Below, in pieces: positions 35,771 to 45,621 of a stretch of DNA of 64,000 nucleotides. The first letter of the stretch is position 1, and the number at the start of each line of letters is the position of its first letter. Made by a program: the position numbers and the translations under genes. A model generated the notes under the pieces. That model was not told where the DNA came from and made no database searches. It was given only the letters and a program-made list of their open reading frames with translations. This DNA comes from Micromonospora globbae. Lineage in GTDB: Bacteria > Actinomycetota > Actinomycetes > Mycobacteriales > Micromonosporaceae. The DNA is taken from contig NZ_RAQQ01000003.1 of assembly GCF_003610785.1 (NCBI RefSeq), forward strand, positions 310,001 to 374,000. Direction: 5' to 3'.

Positions 35771-37416
35771 GCCCGCAGCTCACCGGCAGCATCGAGCAGC
35801 TGGGCCACGCCCGCGGACCGGTCGGTCAGGTGCAGCCGCAGCACCGGGCGGTTTCGCCCGGCCAGCGCCTGCCGGTCGCCGGCGGCCTGGGCCGCCTGAA
35901 GCTCCCCGAAGGTGTACGGCTTGCCGGGCACCGGCAGATCATCGGCCACCGCGCCGGTCAGCTGGAGGTAGCTGCCGACCTGCGGGCCGCCCTTGTGGTA
36001 CTGGCCGGTGGAGTGCAGGAAGCGGGGGCCCCACCCGAAGGTGACCGGGCGGCCGGACGCCGCCGCGAGCAGCGGCCGCAGCCGGGCCGCGTCCGCGTCG
36101 GCGAACCGGTCGAGGTACGCCATCACGGCCACGTACCCGCCGTCGCCCATGCCGTCGAGCAGCCAGCGCAGCACGCCGACCAGGTCGCCGGGCGCGCCCG
36201 CCGGGGCGTACACCTCGATGGCGCCCTCGGTGAACGACGGCGTCTCCGCCGGCAGACCCGACGCCAGGATCTTGTTGGTGTTCTCCTTCGACTCGGTGAC
36301 GTTCGGTTGGTTGAACGGGTCGATCCCGAGCACCACGCCGGCCACCGCGGTGGCGTACTCCCAGGCCAGGAACTGCGCGCCGAGCGGGCCGTTGACCGCC
36401 ACGTCCGGGTCGCCCCCGCCGCCGGGCACCTGGCCCGCGGCCAGCGCGCCGCCATAGCTCACGGTGAGCACGTCGGGGCCCTCGACGCCGGGGCTCTGCG
36501 GCGACTCCACCACGACCGGCAGGATGCCCACGCCGGCCTTGCCGGTGGACTCGGCGATGAGCTGCTCGGCCCAGTCGCCGAGCCCGTCGATGCCGGTGCC
36601 GTCGGAGACCAGGGCGACCTTGTCCCGGCCGCCCGTGGCGGCGGCGCCGAGCGCGGCGCCCAGCGCCAGCGCCGGGTTGTCCCGGTCGGCGGCGAGCGAG
36701 GCGGCCAGCGCGTCCGCCTGGTCCAGCAGGTCGGCGACCTCCACGCCGGCCAGCGCCGACGGGACGAGCCCGAACGCGGTGAGGGCCGAGTAGCGCCCGC
36801 CCACGTTCGGGTCGGCCAGTACCGTGAACGCCCCCATGCCGGCGGCGATCTCCTCCAGCGGCGAACCCGGGTCGGTGACGATGACGAAGTGCCGGCCGGC
36901 CTCCGCCTCGGTCATCCCGGCGTCCAGGAACGCCTGCCAGTACGCCCGGCGGTGGCTGTCGGTCTCCACCGTCGTGCCGGACTTGCTGGAGACCACGACC
37001 ACCGTGCGCTCCAGCCGGTCGCGCAGCGCGGCGCGCACCTGGCCGGGGTCGGTGGTGTCCAGCACGGTCAGCGGCACGCCCAGCGTGCGGGTGATCACCT
37101 CGGGGGCCAGTGACGACCCGCCCATGCCGGCGAGCACCACGTGGTCGAGGTCGCCCAGCTCCGCCTTCAGCTCGGCGAGCTGGGTGAGCAACTCCCGGCT
37201 GCGCCGGTGGGTGTCCACCCAGCCGAGGCGGATCTTCGCCTCGGCCTCCGCGTCCGGCCCCCACAGGCTCGGGTCCTTGGCGGCCAGCTTGCCGGGGACA
37301 CCGGCGGCGACCAGCGCCTGACGGGTCGAGGCCGGGGCGGCCTTGTCGACCGCCTCCGCCCCGTGCACCGTGAGCCCGGCCGCCGACTCGGCGGGCGTCG
37401 ACAACAGGTCGCTCAC
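35767..37416 (-). CDS. pgi: Glucose-6-phosphate isomerase
   Basis: This roughly 549-residue enzyme interconverts glucose 6-phosphate and fructose 6-phosphate. It belongs to the actinobacterial group found beside zwf, with SIS-type domains: [15 protein letters not shown] (about 97-111), [15 protein letters not shown] for phosphate binding, the active-site [14 protein letters not shown], and [18 protein letters not shown]. The GTG start (Val-Ser-Asp-Leu) is embedded in a dispersed element shared with the sufU-sufT junction. A longer in-frame start at 37458 would translate that element and is unlikely. Confidence 0.95.
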   Translation of the reverse strand: MSDLLSTPAESAAGLTVHGAEAVDKAAPASTRQALVAAGVPGKLAAKDPSLWGPDAEAEAKIRLGWVDTHRRSRELLTQLAELKAELGDLDHVVLAGMGGSSLAPEVITRTLGVPLTVLDTTDPGQVRAALRDRLERTVVVVSSKSGTTVETDSHRRAYWQAFLDAGMTEAEAGRHFVIVTDPGSPLEEIAAGMGAFTVLADPNVGGRYSALTAFGLVPSALAGVEVADLLDQADALAASLAADRDNPALALGAALGAAATGGRDKVALVSDGTGIDGLGDWAEQLIAESTGKAGVGILPVVVESPQSPGVEGPDVLTVSYGGALAAGQVPGGGGDPDVAVNGPLGAQFLAWEYATAVAGVVLGIDPFNQPNVTESKENTNKILASGLPAETPSFTEGAIEVYAPAGAPGDLVGVLRWLLDGMGDGGYVAVMAYLDRFADADAARLRPLLAAASGRPVTFGWGPRFLHSTGQYHKGGPQVGSYLQLTGAVADDLPVPGKPYTFGELQAAQAAGDRQALAGRNRPVLRLHLTDRSAGVAQLLDAAGELRA

Positions 37417-37490
37417 GCCCCCACCTCGCTCCGCTCGGCGGCGGCGCGAGGCTGCCACGCGCGGAGCCTGATGGTTCGCTCGCTCACGCG
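37411..37490 (-). repeat. Stop/start-carrying dispersed element, copy 1 (tal-pgi)
   Basis: Read on the minus strand, the element begins at the tal stop (TGAGCGAGCGAA), continues with CATCAG, a GC-rich middle with a CCTCGC/GCGAGG hairpin, and GCCGAGCGGAGCGAGGTG, and ends in the pgi start (GCGTGAGCGAC). The 18-nt block and both ends are identical or nearly identical in copy 2 at 51216-51306. Confidence 0.8.
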
Positions 37491-38662
37491 TTGCCTCCCG
37501 CCTGTGCCGCCGCCTGCGCGTTGCCCTGCGCCGCCCGACCCGGGGTGCCCGCGCCGTGCGCGGCCGACTCCAGCGACTTGCGGACCCCGTCGAGCAGTTC
37601 CAGCCAGCTCGCCTCGAACTTCTCCACGCCCTCGCGCTCCAGCACGGCGATCACGTCGGCCATGTCCACGCCGACGGCCTCCAGGTCGGTGAAGACCTTC
37701 CGGGCCGCGTCGTACGCGCCGGTGACCGTGTCGCCGCGCGTCTCGCCGTGGTCGGCGTACGCCTTGATGACCGACTCCGGCATCGTGTTGACCGTGCCGG
37801 GGGCGATGAGCTGCTCCACGTAGATCACGTCCCGGTAGTCCGGGTTCTTCGTCGACGTGGAGGCCCACAGCGGCCGCTGCGGGTGGGCGCCCGCGTCGGC
37901 GAGCGCCTGCCAGCGGTCGGAGGAGAAGACCTTGGCGTAGCGCTCGTACGCGAGCTGGGCGTTGGCCACGGCCGCCTTGCCGCGCAGCGCCTTCGCCTCG
38001 TCCGAGCCGATCTTCTCCAGCCGCTTGTCGACCTCGGTGTCGACCCGGGAGACGAAGAACGACGCCACCGACCCGATCTTGGACAGGTCGTGCCCGTTCG
38101 CCTTCGCCTGCTCCAGGCCGGCCAGGAACGCCTCCATCACCTGCGAGTAGCGGTCCAGCCCGAAGATCAGCGTGACGTTGACGCTGATGCCCTCGGCGAG
38201 GGTCGCCGTGATCGCCGGGATGCCGGCCTCGGTGGCCGGGATCTTGATGAAGAGGTTCGGCCGGTCGATCAGCCACCAGAGGGCCTTCGCCTCGGCGACC
38301 GTCCGCTCGGTCTCGTGCGCCAGCCGCGGGTCGACCTCGATGGAGACGCGGCCGTCGACGCCGTTGCTCTTCTCGTACGAGGGGCGCATCACGTCGCACG
38401 CCCACCGCACGTCGTACGTGGTGAGCATCCGGACCGCCTCCTCGACCTCCACCCCCCGTACGGCGAGGTCGCGCAGCTGCCAGTTGTACTCGTCGGCGTC
38501 ACTCAACGCCTTCGCGAAGATCGTCGGGTTCGTGGTCACCCCGGCCACGTGCTTCTCCCGGCGCAGCTTGTCCAGCCCGCCGGACGTCAGCCGCGTCCGG
38601 GAAAGATCGTCGAGCCAGACCGCCACTCCCGCGGCGCTGAGCTCGCCCAGCCTGTCCGTCAT
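37484..38662 (-). CDS. tal: Transaldolase
   Basis: This enzyme of about 392 residues moves a dihydroxyacetone unit between sugar phosphates in the non-oxidative pentose-phosphate pathway. [16 protein letters not shown] near the N-terminus, [13 protein letters not shown] (the substrate loop), [15 protein letters not shown] (with the Schiff-base Lys) and [12 protein letters not shown] are all intact. The actinobacterial long form has a C-terminal Ala/Gly tail, as here. ATG 38662 (Met-Thr-Asp-Arg) is preferred; a GTG three codons upstream is possible. It lies 16 nt after tkt. Confidence 0.95.
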   Translation of the reverse strand: MTDRLGELSAAGVAVWLDDLSRTRLTSGGLDKLRREKHVAGVTTNPTIFAKALSDADEYNWQLRDLAVRGVEVEEAVRMLTTYDVRWACDVMRPSYEKSNGVDGRVSIEVDPRLAHETERTVAEAKALWWLIDRPNLFIKIPATEAGIPAITATLAEGISVNVTLIFGLDRYSQVMEAFLAGLEQAKANGHDLSKIGSVASFFVSRVDTEVDKRLEKIGSDEAKALRGKAAVANAQLAYERYAKVFSSDRWQALADAGAHPQRPLWASTSTKNPDYRDVIYVEQLIAPGTVNTMPESVIKAYADHGETRGDTVTGAYDAARKVFTDLEAVGVDMADVIAVLEREGVEKFEASWLELLDGVRKSLESAAHGAGTPGRAAQGNAQAAAQAGGNA

Positions 38663-38678
38663 GCCGTCCACGCTCCCC

Positions 38679-40814
38679 TCAGTTGCCGGTCGTGAAACCG
38701 GTGATGTCGCCGACCCGGGTCAGCGACGCGCGCGCCGCCGCCACGATGCGGTCCGGGGTGAACCCGAACTGCTCGAAGAGCACCGAATAGGGCGCGCTGG
38801 CGCCGTAGTGCTCCAGGCTGACGCTCTCGCCGCAGTCGCCGACGATGGCGCGCCACGACATCGCGATGCCCGCCTCCACGCTCACCCGTGCCTTTACCCC
38901 GCGTGGCAGCACCGACTCCCGGTACGCCTCGTCCTGCTCGGCGAACCACTCCTGGCAGGGCATCGAGACGACCCGGGTCGGGATGCCGTCGGCCTCCAGC
39001 CGCTCCCGGGCGGTGAGGCAGAGCTGCACCTCGGAGCCGGTGCCGACGAGGATCACCTGCGGCTTGCCGCCGCTCGCCTCGGCCAGCACGTACCCGCCGC
39101 GGGCCACGCCCTCCGCGCCGGCCAGCGTGCCGCGGTCCAGGGTCGGCAGCGCCTGCCGGCTGAGCGCCAGCGCCGTCGGCCGGTCGGTGTGCTCCAGGGC
39201 CGTCCGCCACGCCCACACGGTCTCGTTGGCGTCGGCCGGGCGGACCACGTCCAGGCCGGGGATGGCCCGCAGGGCGGTGAGGTGCTCCACCGGCTGGTGG
39301 GTCGGGCCGTCCTCGCCGAGGCCGATCGAGTCGTGCGTCCAGACGTAGATCACCGGCAGCTTCATGAGGGCCGCGAGGCGCACCGACGGGCGCATGTAGT
39401 CGCTGAACACCAGGAAGGTCGCCCCGTAGGGGCGGGTGCCGCCGTGCAGGGCGATGCCGTTGAGGATCGCGCCCATGGCGTGCTCGCGGATGCCGAAGTG
39501 CAGGGTGCGGCCGTACTCGTGGCCCGGGAACGCCTTGGTGGCGTGCACGGCCGGGATGAACGACGGCTCGCCCTTCATGGTGGTGTTGTTGCTCTCGGCC
39601 AGGTCGGCCGAGCCGCCCCACAGCTCGGGGAGGACGGGCGCGAGCGCGTCGAGGACCTTGCCGGACGCGGCGCGGGTGGCGATGCCCTTCGGGTCGGCCG
39701 GGAACTCCGGCAGCACGTCCGTCCAGCCCGCCGGCAGCGCCCGCTCGGCCAGCCGGTCGTGCAGCGCCTTGCGCTCCGGGTTGGCCTTCGCCCAGCTCTC
39801 GTACGCCCGCGTCCACTCCCGCTGGGCCTCCTCGCCGCGGCCCAGCACCTGGCGGGCGTGCGCGAGGACCTCCTCGTCGACGGCGAAGGTCTGCGCCGGG
39901 TCGAAGCCGAGGATCCGCTTGGTGGCGGCTACCTCGTCGGCGCCGAGGGCCGAGCCGTGGATCTTGCCGGTGTTCTGCTTGTTCGGCGCGGGCCAGCCGA
40001 TGATGGTGCGCAGCGCGATGAAGGAGGGACGCCCGGTCTCCGCCTTGGCGGCCAGCAGCGCCCGGTGGAGGGCCTCGACGTCCTCGTGGTAGTCGCCCTG
40101 GTCGGCGTCGCCGCGGCGCCAGTCGACCGTCTGCACGTGCCAGCCGTACGCCTCGTAGCGGGCGGCCACGTCCTCGCTCTTGGCGATGCGGGTGTCGTCC
40201 TCGATCGAGATCTCGTTGTCGTCGTAGATCACGACGAGGTTGCCCAGCTGCTGGTGCCCGGCGAGGGCGCTGGCCTCGTGGCTGATGCCCTCCTCGATGT
40301 CGCCGTCGGAGGCGATGCACCAGATGTGGTGGTCGAAGACCGAGGCGCCCGGCTCGGCGTCCGGGTCGAACAGGCCGCGCTCGCGGCGGGCGGCCATGGC
40401 CATGCCGACCGCGTTGCCGAGGCCCTGCCCGAGCGGGCCGGTGGTGGTCTCGACGCCCGGCGTGTGCCCGTGCTCCGGGTGGCCCGGGGTCAGCGAGCCC
40501 CACTGGCGCAGGGACTTCAGGTCGTCGAGGTTGAGCGGATAGCCCGAGAGGAACAGCTGAATGTAGAGGGTCAGGCTGGAGTGCCCGGCGGAGAGCACGA
40601 AGCGGTCGCGGCCGGGCCACGTCGGGTTGGCCGGGTTGTGCCGCATCACCCGGTTGAAGAGCAGGTACGCCGCGGGCGCGAGGCTCATCGCGGTGCCCGG
40701 GTGACCGTTGCCGGATTTCTCCACGGCGTCCATGGCCAGCACACGTACGGTGTCGACGGCCCGGCGGTCGAGGTCGGACCAGTTGAGCGGAGTCTCGGGT
40801 TGGTTGGCAGCCAC
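38679..40814 (-). CDS. tkt: Transketolase
   Basis: This 711-residue thiamine-diphosphate enzyme transfers two-carbon units between sugar phosphates. [19 protein letters not shown] (35-53), the cofactor segment [19 protein letters not shown] with Mg-binding Asp, [12 protein letters not shown], and the pyrimidine-domain [15 protein letters not shown] (with catalytic Glu) are seen, followed by the C-terminal domain. First gene of the minus-strand pentose-phosphate block; divergent from ctaB, 265 nt away. Confidence 0.96.
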   Translation of the reverse strand: MAANQPETPLNWSDLDRRAVDTVRVLAMDAVEKSGNGHPGTAMSLAPAAYLLFNRVMRHNPANPTWPGRDRFVLSAGHSSLTLYIQLFLSGYPLNLDDLKSLRQWGSLTPGHPEHGHTPGVETTTGPLGQGLGNAVGMAMAARRERGLFDPDAEPGASVFDHHIWCIASDGDIEEGISHEASALAGHQQLGNLVVIYDDNEISIEDDTRIAKSEDVAARYEAYGWHVQTVDWRRGDADQGDYHEDVEALHRALLAAKAETGRPSFIALRTIIGWPAPNKQNTGKIHGSALGADEVAATKRILGFDPAQTFAVDEEVLAHARQVLGRGEEAQREWTRAYESWAKANPERKALHDRLAERALPAGWTDVLPEFPADPKGIATRAASGKVLDALAPVLPELWGGSADLAESNNTTMKGEPSFIPAVHATKAFPGHEYGRTLHFGIREHAMGAILNGIALHGGTRPYGATFLVFSDYMRPSVRLAALMKLPVIYVWTHDSIGLGEDGPTHQPVEHLTALRAIPGLDVVRPADANETVWAWRTALEHTDRPTALALSRQALPTLDRGTLAGAEGVARGGYVLAEASGGKPQVILVGTGSEVQLCLTARERLEADGIPTRVVSMPCQEWFAEQDEAYRESVLPRGVKARVSVEAGIAMSWRAIVGDCGESVSLEHYGASAPYSVLFEQFGFTPDRIVAAARASLTRVGDITGFTTGN

Positions 40815-40912
40815 TGTGGTTGTGCTCCTCGGCAGATGGGCGGAACCCTCACTGGTGACCCTATCGAGCCGTCCTAAACGTCCGCCCGGGGATCACTGCA
40901 TGCTCCTTCGTA

Positions 40913-40924
40913 CTCCGATCGGAG
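40913..40924. promoter_or_regulatory. Perfect 12-bp palindrome between tkt and ctaB
   Basis: CTCCGATCGGAG lies about 100 nt before the tkt start and 155 nt before ctaB, in the only shared upstream region. It could be an operator. TAGTGT at 41000-41005 is a possible ctaB -10 box. No gene is seen in 40815-41079. Confidence 0.35.
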
Positions 40925-41079
40925 GATCGGACGGTAGGCCGCGACGTGTGACGGCCCGCACCGTTGCCGGGTCGCCCGGGCAGCCAAAACGACAACGCGT
41001 AGTGTGTGGGTCGGTGTGTGGCCCGATGCGGGTCCGGCCGACCCAAATCTCCCGTGCCGACGCCGGAAGGTGGCAATCC

Positions 41080-42039
41080 GTGAGCATGATCACCGAGCGC
41101 CCCGTCAGCCAGCCCGCGGGGCAGCCGCCCGCGGCGACCGTGGCGGAGGGTTCGGTCGCGCCGCGCCGGGACGTCCGGGCGGTCGTCCGGGCGTACGTGG
41201 CGCTGACCAAGCCGCGGATCGTGGAGCTGCTGCTCGTCACCACCGTGCCGTCGATGATGCTCGCCGCGGACGGGCTCCCGTCGCTCTGGCTGGTGGCCGT
41301 CGTGCTGGTCGGCGGTTCGCTCGCCGCCGGCGCGGCCAGCGTCCTCAACTGCTACATCGACCGGGACATCGACCAGGTCATGCGGCGGACGAAGCGCCGC
41401 CCGCTGCCCGCGCACACCGTCTCGCCGCGCAGCGCCCTGATCTTCGGGCTGGTGCTCGCGGTGATCTCGGTGGCCCTGATGGCGGCGTTCACCAACCTGC
41501 TGGCCGCCGCGCTCACCCTGGCCGCCATCGCCTACTACGACCTCGTCTACACGCTCTGGCTCAAGCGGACCACGGCGGCGAACACGTTCTGGGGTGGCGC
41601 CTGCGGGGCGGCTCCGGTGCTGATCGGCTGGGCCGCGGTCACCGGCTCGCTCGCCCCGGCCGCCTGGGCCCTGTTCGCGGTGGTCTTCTTCTGGCAGATG
41701 CCGCACTTCTACCCGCTGGCGATGAAGTACAAGGACGACTACGCGCGGGCCGGCGTCCCGATGCTGCCGGTGGTCGCCTCCACCCGCCGGGTGAACGCCG
41801 AGATCCTGGTCTTCACCTGGCTCACCGTGCTGTCGTCGCTCGCGGTCTGGCCGCTGGGCATGAGCGTCGTGTACGGCGTCCCCACCCTCGTGGTGGGCGC
41901 GATGTTCGTGGTCGAGGCGCACCGGCTGGCCCGGCGGGCGGCGCGGGGCGAGGCGGTGAAGCCGATGCGGCTGTTCCACTGGTCGACCACGTACCTGACG
42001 ATCGTCTTCGTCGCGGTCGCGCTGGACGCGCTGCTCTGA
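41080..42039 (+). CDS. ctaB: Protoheme IX farnesyltransferase (heme O synthase)
   Basis: This 319-residue UbiA-family membrane enzyme attaches a farnesyl group to heme B to make heme [21 protein letters not shown] opens the first helix; [20 protein letters not shown] (about 88-107) is the DxxxD prenyl-diphosphate site, with the second polar loop at [14 protein letters not shown]. About nine helices follow the usual plan. GTG 41080 is chosen because GGAAGG lies 9 nt upstream; ATG 41086 is the alternative. ctaA is encoded 1.7 kb downstream on the other strand. Confidence 0.95.
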   Translation: MSMITERPVSQPAGQPPAATVAEGSVAPRRDVRAVVRAYVALTKPRIVELLLVTTVPSMMLAADGLPSLWLVAVVLVGGSLAAGAASVLNCYIDRDIDQVMRRTKRRPLPAHTVSPRSALIFGLVLAVISVALMAAFTNLLAAALTLAAIAYYDLVYTLWLKRTTAANTFWGGACGAAPVLIGWAAVTGSLAPAAWALFAVVFFWQMPHFYPLAMKYKDDYARAGVPMLPVVASTRRVNAEILVFTWLTVLSSLAVWPLGMSVVYGVPTLVVGAMFVVEAHRLARRAARGEAVKPMRLFHWSTTYLTIVFVAVALDALL

Positions 42040-42401
42040 GGGACGGTCCGGCCGCCCGCACGGCGGGGGAGGCCCGGCGGGGCAGGTGCGGAATGGCAGC
42101 CTCGGTCGGCGGCCTGGCCGGCGACCGGCTGAGGCGGCCCGACCGGCCAGCCTCGGACGACAAATCACCATCATGGATGCTTTGTCGGTCTTTGCCCGTC
42201 ATCAGGGCATCGCCACCCATGAGCCCGACCCGCTCAAGCTGTGCCGAGTGGATGGTATTTGCCGGGCCCGGTTGGCCCGATTACGCCCGGATAAATCCGG
42301 TCGAATCACCTGTGCTCTTCCTTAAACCTCCAGGTAACAGGCATCACAAAAGCTTCACGGTTCTCGCCCGCCCGGGTGGAAGTCTGCTTAGGCTTCGCGT
42401 C
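42040..42401. other. AT-richer intergenic region after ctaB
   Basis: About 360 nt with much lower GC than its surroundings from 42160 on. It holds the hairpin CCGGATAAATCCGG (42287-42300) and the palindrome CCGGGCCCGG. An open frame of about 50 codons from ATG 42173 has no ribosome-binding site and no homology I know. TAGGCT (42389-42394) lies 7 nt before the next start codon. Apart from that -10 box I cannot assign a function. Confidence 0.45.
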
Positions 42402-42731
42402 ATGGCAGATGGTTCCGATACGACGCTGACGGCCGAGCACACCGACCAGGCCCCCAACGGCCTGGTGGCGGGGATCCGGTCGTTCGCCGCCGGTCACGGT
42501 GGTGCGAAGGCCGTCATCGAGTACGTCGGCAAGCGCGGCGCGCGCATCGTCCTCGTGGGTGAGGACGGCGTGTGGGGCGACCAGTTCGCGACCGACACGG
42601 TCGTCGCGCGGCAGGCCTGCGCCAAGGCGGGAGTCACCGTCGAGAACGCGTGGGAGCGGGAGTTGATGGACCAGATGCGGCCGAGCAACGACCTGTGGCG
42701 GTCGATGGCCCGACGCACGATGGCCCGTTGA
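42402..42731 (+). CDS. Small protein of unknown function
   Basis: I do not recognise this 109-residue protein. It has no signal peptide or membrane helix, one Cys and a basic C-terminus (SMARRTMAR). The central part alternates beta and alpha character: AKAVIEYVGKRGARIVLVG, then DQFATDTVVARQACAKAGV. The coding pattern (GC at third positions) and the -10 box at leaderless spacing (TAGGCT, 7 nt) support a real gene. It is followed after 6 nt by the ATP-grasp gene, so the two may be co-transcribed. Confidence 0.65.
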   Translation: MADGSDTTLTAEHTDQAPNGLVAGIRSFAAGHGGAKAVIEYVGKRGARIVLVGEDGVWGDQFATDTVVARQACAKAGVTVENAWERELMDQMRPSNDLWRSMARRTMAR

Positions 42732-42737
42732 GATAAG

Positions 42738-43658
42738 TTGACCAACCACCACCAGCCGACCCGGGGGGAACCCCGGGTCGCTCTCGTCACCTGTACCGAA
42801 CTCGCCGACCTCGACCCGGACGACCGGCTCGTCCTGGGCCCGCTGGCCGGCCGCGGGGTCGCGGCCGAACCGGTGGTCTGGGACGACCCGGCCGCCGACT
42901 GGACGGCGTACGACCTGGCGGTGCTCCGCTCACCCTGGGACTACATGCTCCGACGCGACGAGTTCGTGTCGTGGGCGCAGCGGGTGCCGCGCCTCGCGAA
43001 CCCGGCCGACGTGGTGCGCTGGAACACCGACAAGCGCTACCTCGACGAGTTGTCGGCCGCCGGCGTACCCACCGTTCCGACCTGGTGGGTCGCGCCGGGG
43101 GAGTCCTGGGCCCTCCCGGCGGACACCGGCGAGTACGTGATCAAGCCCGCGGTCAGTGCCGGCAGCCAGGACACCGGCCGGTACGACCTGGCCGACCCCG
43201 AGCACCGCCGGCTCGCCGTGGCGCACGTGCGACGCCTCTCGGACGCGGGGCGGGTCACCATGGTCCAGCCGTACCTCACCGCCGTCGACACCGTCGGCGA
43301 GACGGCGCTGCTGTTCCTGGCCGGGCCGCAGGGGCTGGCGTTCAGCCACGCCATCCGCAAGGGCCCGATGCTGAGCGGCCCCGACTTCGGCGTGGAGGGG
43401 CTCTACCGCCCCGAGGAGATCACCGCCCGCACCGCGACCGAGGAGCAGCTCGCCGTGGCGGAGAAGACCCTCGCGGCGGTGCCCGGCGGCGCGGAGCGGC
43501 TGCTGTACGCGCGGGTGGACCTGATCCCGGGCCCGGACGGCCGGCCGGTCCTGGTCGAGCTGGAGCTGACCGAGCCCTCGCTGTTCCTCGGCCATGCCGC
43601 CGGCGCCCCGGAACGCCTCGCCGAGGCGATCCTCACCCACCTGGCCCGCCACCGCTGA
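42738..43658 (+). CDS. ATP-grasp domain enzyme (RimK/glutathione synthetase-like)
   Basis: This 306-residue protein has the ATP-grasp plan. The N-terminal pre-ATP-grasp region contains YDLAVLRSPWDYMLRRDEF; NTDKRYLDELSAAGVPTVP begins the central domain; GEYVIKPAVSAGSQDTGRY is the Lys-containing nucleotide loop; VRVDLI-like YARVDLIPGPDGRPVLVELE supplies Mg-binding Asp and Glu residues. Such enzymes ligate a carboxylate to an amine or thiol; the substrate is unknown. The start is TTG (no ATG or GTG before the conserved part), with a weak ribosome-binding site, so translation may depend on the upstream small gene. Confidence 0.78.
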   Translation: MTNHHQPTRGEPRVALVTCTELADLDPDDRLVLGPLAGRGVAAEPVVWDDPAADWTAYDLAVLRSPWDYMLRRDEFVSWAQRVPRLANPADVVRWNTDKRYLDELSAAGVPTVPTWWVAPGESWALPADTGEYVIKPAVSAGSQDTGRYDLADPEHRRLAVAHVRRLSDAGRVTMVQPYLTAVDTVGETALLFLAGPQGLAFSHAIRKGPMLSGPDFGVEGLYRPEEITARTATEEQLAVAEKTLAAVPGGAERLLYARVDLIPGPDGRPVLVELELTEPSLFLGHAAGAPERLAEAILTHLARHR

Positions 43659-43683
43659 GCCCCGCCTTCGCAGCTCCCGCCGA

Positions 43684-43747
43684 TCATGCGGTCGTGGTGG
43701 TGGGCAAGGGCGCGAACGCCGACACGTCGGGCGCCACCACGGCATGA
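43684..43747. terminator. Interrupted hairpin between convergent ATP-grasp and ctaA genes
   Basis: TCATG (43684-43688) and CGTGGTGG (43693-43700) pair with CCACCACG (43734-43741) and CATGA (43743-43747), leaving a small bulge. It begins with CGATCATG, echoing the two longer convergent palindromes, and is a plausible bidirectional terminator. Confidence 0.5.
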
Positions 43748-43783
43748 CCGACCCGGCCGGGCCGGGGTGGAGGAGCGGGTGGG

Positions 43784-44737
43784 TCAGGCGGGGGTCGGCA
43801 CGCTCGGCACGGCGTCGCGCTCGGGCGCGGGGGCCGTCGTGGCGCCGACGGGGAGGCGTTCCCGCGTCGACCACTGGACGTGCAGGGTGGCCAGCAGGAC
43901 CAGGCAGGAGCCCAGCATGTGCGCGCCCACGAGCACCGCGGGCAGGTGGGTGAAGTACTGCACGAAGCCGATCAGGCCCTGGCCGAGTTCGACGGCGACG
44001 AGCAGCAGCGCGGCGCGGGCGGCCCGGCCCGCGCCGACCGCGCGGAACGCGAAGACCATCGCCACCGAGAGGCCGAGCAGCAGGAACACGCTGTCGGCGT
44101 GCACCTGCGAGATCGACTCCGGGTCCAAGCCGTTGCGGGCCGCGCCCTGGTCACCGGCGTGCGGGCCGCTGCCGGTCACCCAGGTGCCGATGACCAGCAC
44201 CGCCACGCTCACCGCGGTCGTGAGCCGGGCCAGCGCCCGCAGCGGCGCGGGCACCGCGGTCACCGCCGGGCCGTCCGGTTCCGCCGTGCGCCGCCAGAGG
44301 GCGTACGCGGCGGCGATCACCGCCATCGAGGCGAGGAAGTGCAGCCCGACCACCCACGGGTTCAGGTTGGTCAGCACGGTGAGCCCGCCGACCACCGCCT
44401 GGGCCGGGATGCCGAAGAACACCGCCACGGCGAGCGGCAGCACGCCGCGCCGGCGGGGCCGGTGGGCCAGCACCGCCAGCAGGGTCGCGAACGCGATGAT
44501 GCCCACCGCGAAGGTGAGCGTCCGGTTGCCGAACTCGATCACCCCGTGCACGCCCATCTCGTCGGTGGGGACGTACGAATCGTCGGTGCACCGCGGCCAG
44601 GTGGGGCAGCCCAGTCCGGAGGCGGTGAGTCGCACGGCCCCGCCGGTCACCACGATCCCGACGTTCGCGATGATCGAGGCGAGCGCGAGCCGGCGCAGGA
44701 GCGTGGCGGAGACCGGAAACCGGACGGATCGCTTCAC
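43784..44737 (-). CDS. ctaA: Heme A synthase (COX15/CtaA family)
   Basis: This protein of about 317 residues has eight predicted helices and converts heme O to heme A for cytochrome c oxidase. VTGGAVRLTASGLGCPTWPRC and HGVIEFGNRTLTF carry the conserved His/Glu residues of helix pair one; QVHADSVFLLLG and VGAHMLGSCLVLLATLH carry the matching His residues of the second half. The Cys pair in GCPTWPRC is the loop disulfide. GTG 44737 (Lys-Arg-Ser) is preferred because TAGGAT lies 7 nt before it (leaderless); the start at 44755 would lie in the promoter. It is divergent from sufR. Confidence 0.93.
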   Translation of the reverse strand: MKRSVRFPVSATLLRRLALASIIANVGIVVTGGAVRLTASGLGCPTWPRCTDDSYVPTDEMGVHGVIEFGNRTLTFAVGIIAFATLLAVLAHRPRRRGVLPLAVAVFFGIPAQAVVGGLTVLTNLNPWVVGLHFLASMAVIAAAYALWRRTAEPDGPAVTAVPAPLRALARLTTAVSVAVLVIGTWVTGSGPHAGDQGAARNGLDPESISQVHADSVFLLLGLSVAMVFAFRAVGAGRAARAALLLVAVELGQGLIGFVQYFTHLPAVLVGAHMLGSCLVLLATLHVQWSTRERLPVGATTAPAPERDAVPSVPTPA

Positions 44738-44744
44738 GGAGGGA

Positions 44745-44843
44745 ATCCTACGCACCGTAGTGGTTCCCCTAACGGGTGACTCCTGTCCCCGGTGTCGGGG
44801 ATCACCGGGACCCGGGTTTGCGGGCCCGTGGGCATTTACGTAA
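44745..44843. promoter_or_regulatory. ctaA -10 box and palindrome before sufR
   Basis: TAGGAT (minus strand, 44750-44745) is the ctaA -10 box. TTACGTAA (44836-44843), a perfect 8-bp palindrome overlapping AACGTT (44842-44847), lies 10 nt before the sufR start and is a candidate SufR operator. Confidence 0.5.
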
Positions 44844-44853
44844 CGTTGGCGTT

Positions 44854-45621
44854 GTGAAAAAGGCGGCGGGGGTCTCCGGGCACCGGCCGGCGACCGCTCC
44901 GGTCGCCGGTCAGCCGGCGTCCGCCCGCGGCGAGGCCGACCTCTCGACCCGCGACCGGGTGACCCGGCTGCTGCTGGAGCGGGGGGCGACCACCGCCGCG
45001 CAGCTCGGCTCGGCGCTCGGTCTCAGCCCGGCCGCGATCCGCCGGCACCTCGACGCGATGCTCGCCGACGGTGACGTGGTCGCCCGGGAGCAGACGGTCC
45101 GCGGTCACCGGGGCCGGGGCCGCCCCGCGAAGGTCTTCGTGCTGACCGACGCCGCCCGGGTCCGCTGCGGCACCCACCACTACGACAACATGGCCACCGC
45201 CGCGCTGCGCTGGATCGCCCGCAACGGGGGTTCGGAGGCGGTGGAGGCGTTCGCCGCCGAGCAGGTCTCCGCCCTGGAGGCCCGCTGCCGGGCGGCCATG
45301 GAGGACGCGGGCGACGACCCGCTCGCCCGCGCGGAGGCGCTCGCCGGAGCGCTCACCGCCGAGGGCTACGCTGCCAACGCGTCCACGATCGCCTCCGGCG
45401 GTCAGCTCTGCCAGCACCACTGCCCGGTGGCGCACGTGGCCGCCGAGTTTCCCCAGCTGTGCGAGGCCGAGACCGAGGTGATCTCCCGCCTGGTCGGCAC
45501 CCACGTGCAGCGCCTGGCCACCATCGCGCACGGCGACGGGGTGTGCACCACGCACATCCCCGCCCAGCCGGGGCGTGCCCAGTCCGGAAAGACCGTCACC
45601 ACTGTGAGGACAGATAGATGA
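44854..45621 (+). CDS. sufR: Fe-S-sensing repressor SufR
   Basis: This 255-residue regulator has a DeoR/ArsR-like winged helix (residues 35-100) with [21 protein letters not shown] as the recognition region. The C-terminal half has four Cys: Cys186 and Cys190 in CQHHC, Cys203 and Cys231, matching the cluster-binding Cys set of SufR proteins. With a cluster bound it represses suf; on iron starvation or oxidation it releases the operon. The stop overlaps the sufB start (ATGA), so it is the first gene of the operon it controls. The GTG start follows the TTACGTAA palindrome. Confidence 0.93.
   Translation: MKKAAGVSGHRPATAPVAGQPASARGEADLSTRDRVTRLLLERGATTAAQLGSALGLSPAAIRRHLDAMLADGDVVAREQTVRGHRGRGRPAKVFVLTDAARVRCGTHHYDNMATAALRWIARNGGSEAVEAFAAEQVSALEARCRAAMEDAGDDPLARAEALAGALTAEGYAANASTIASGGQLCQHHCPVAHVAAEFPQLCEAETEVISRLVGTHVQRLATIAHGDGVCTTHIPAQPGRAQSGKTVTTVRTDR

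Noticed and set aside
42086..42325. Small plus-strand frame in the ctaB downstream region
   Set aside because: No ribosome-binding site, crosses GC-rich and AT-richer halves, and no recognisable domain; kept as intergenic.
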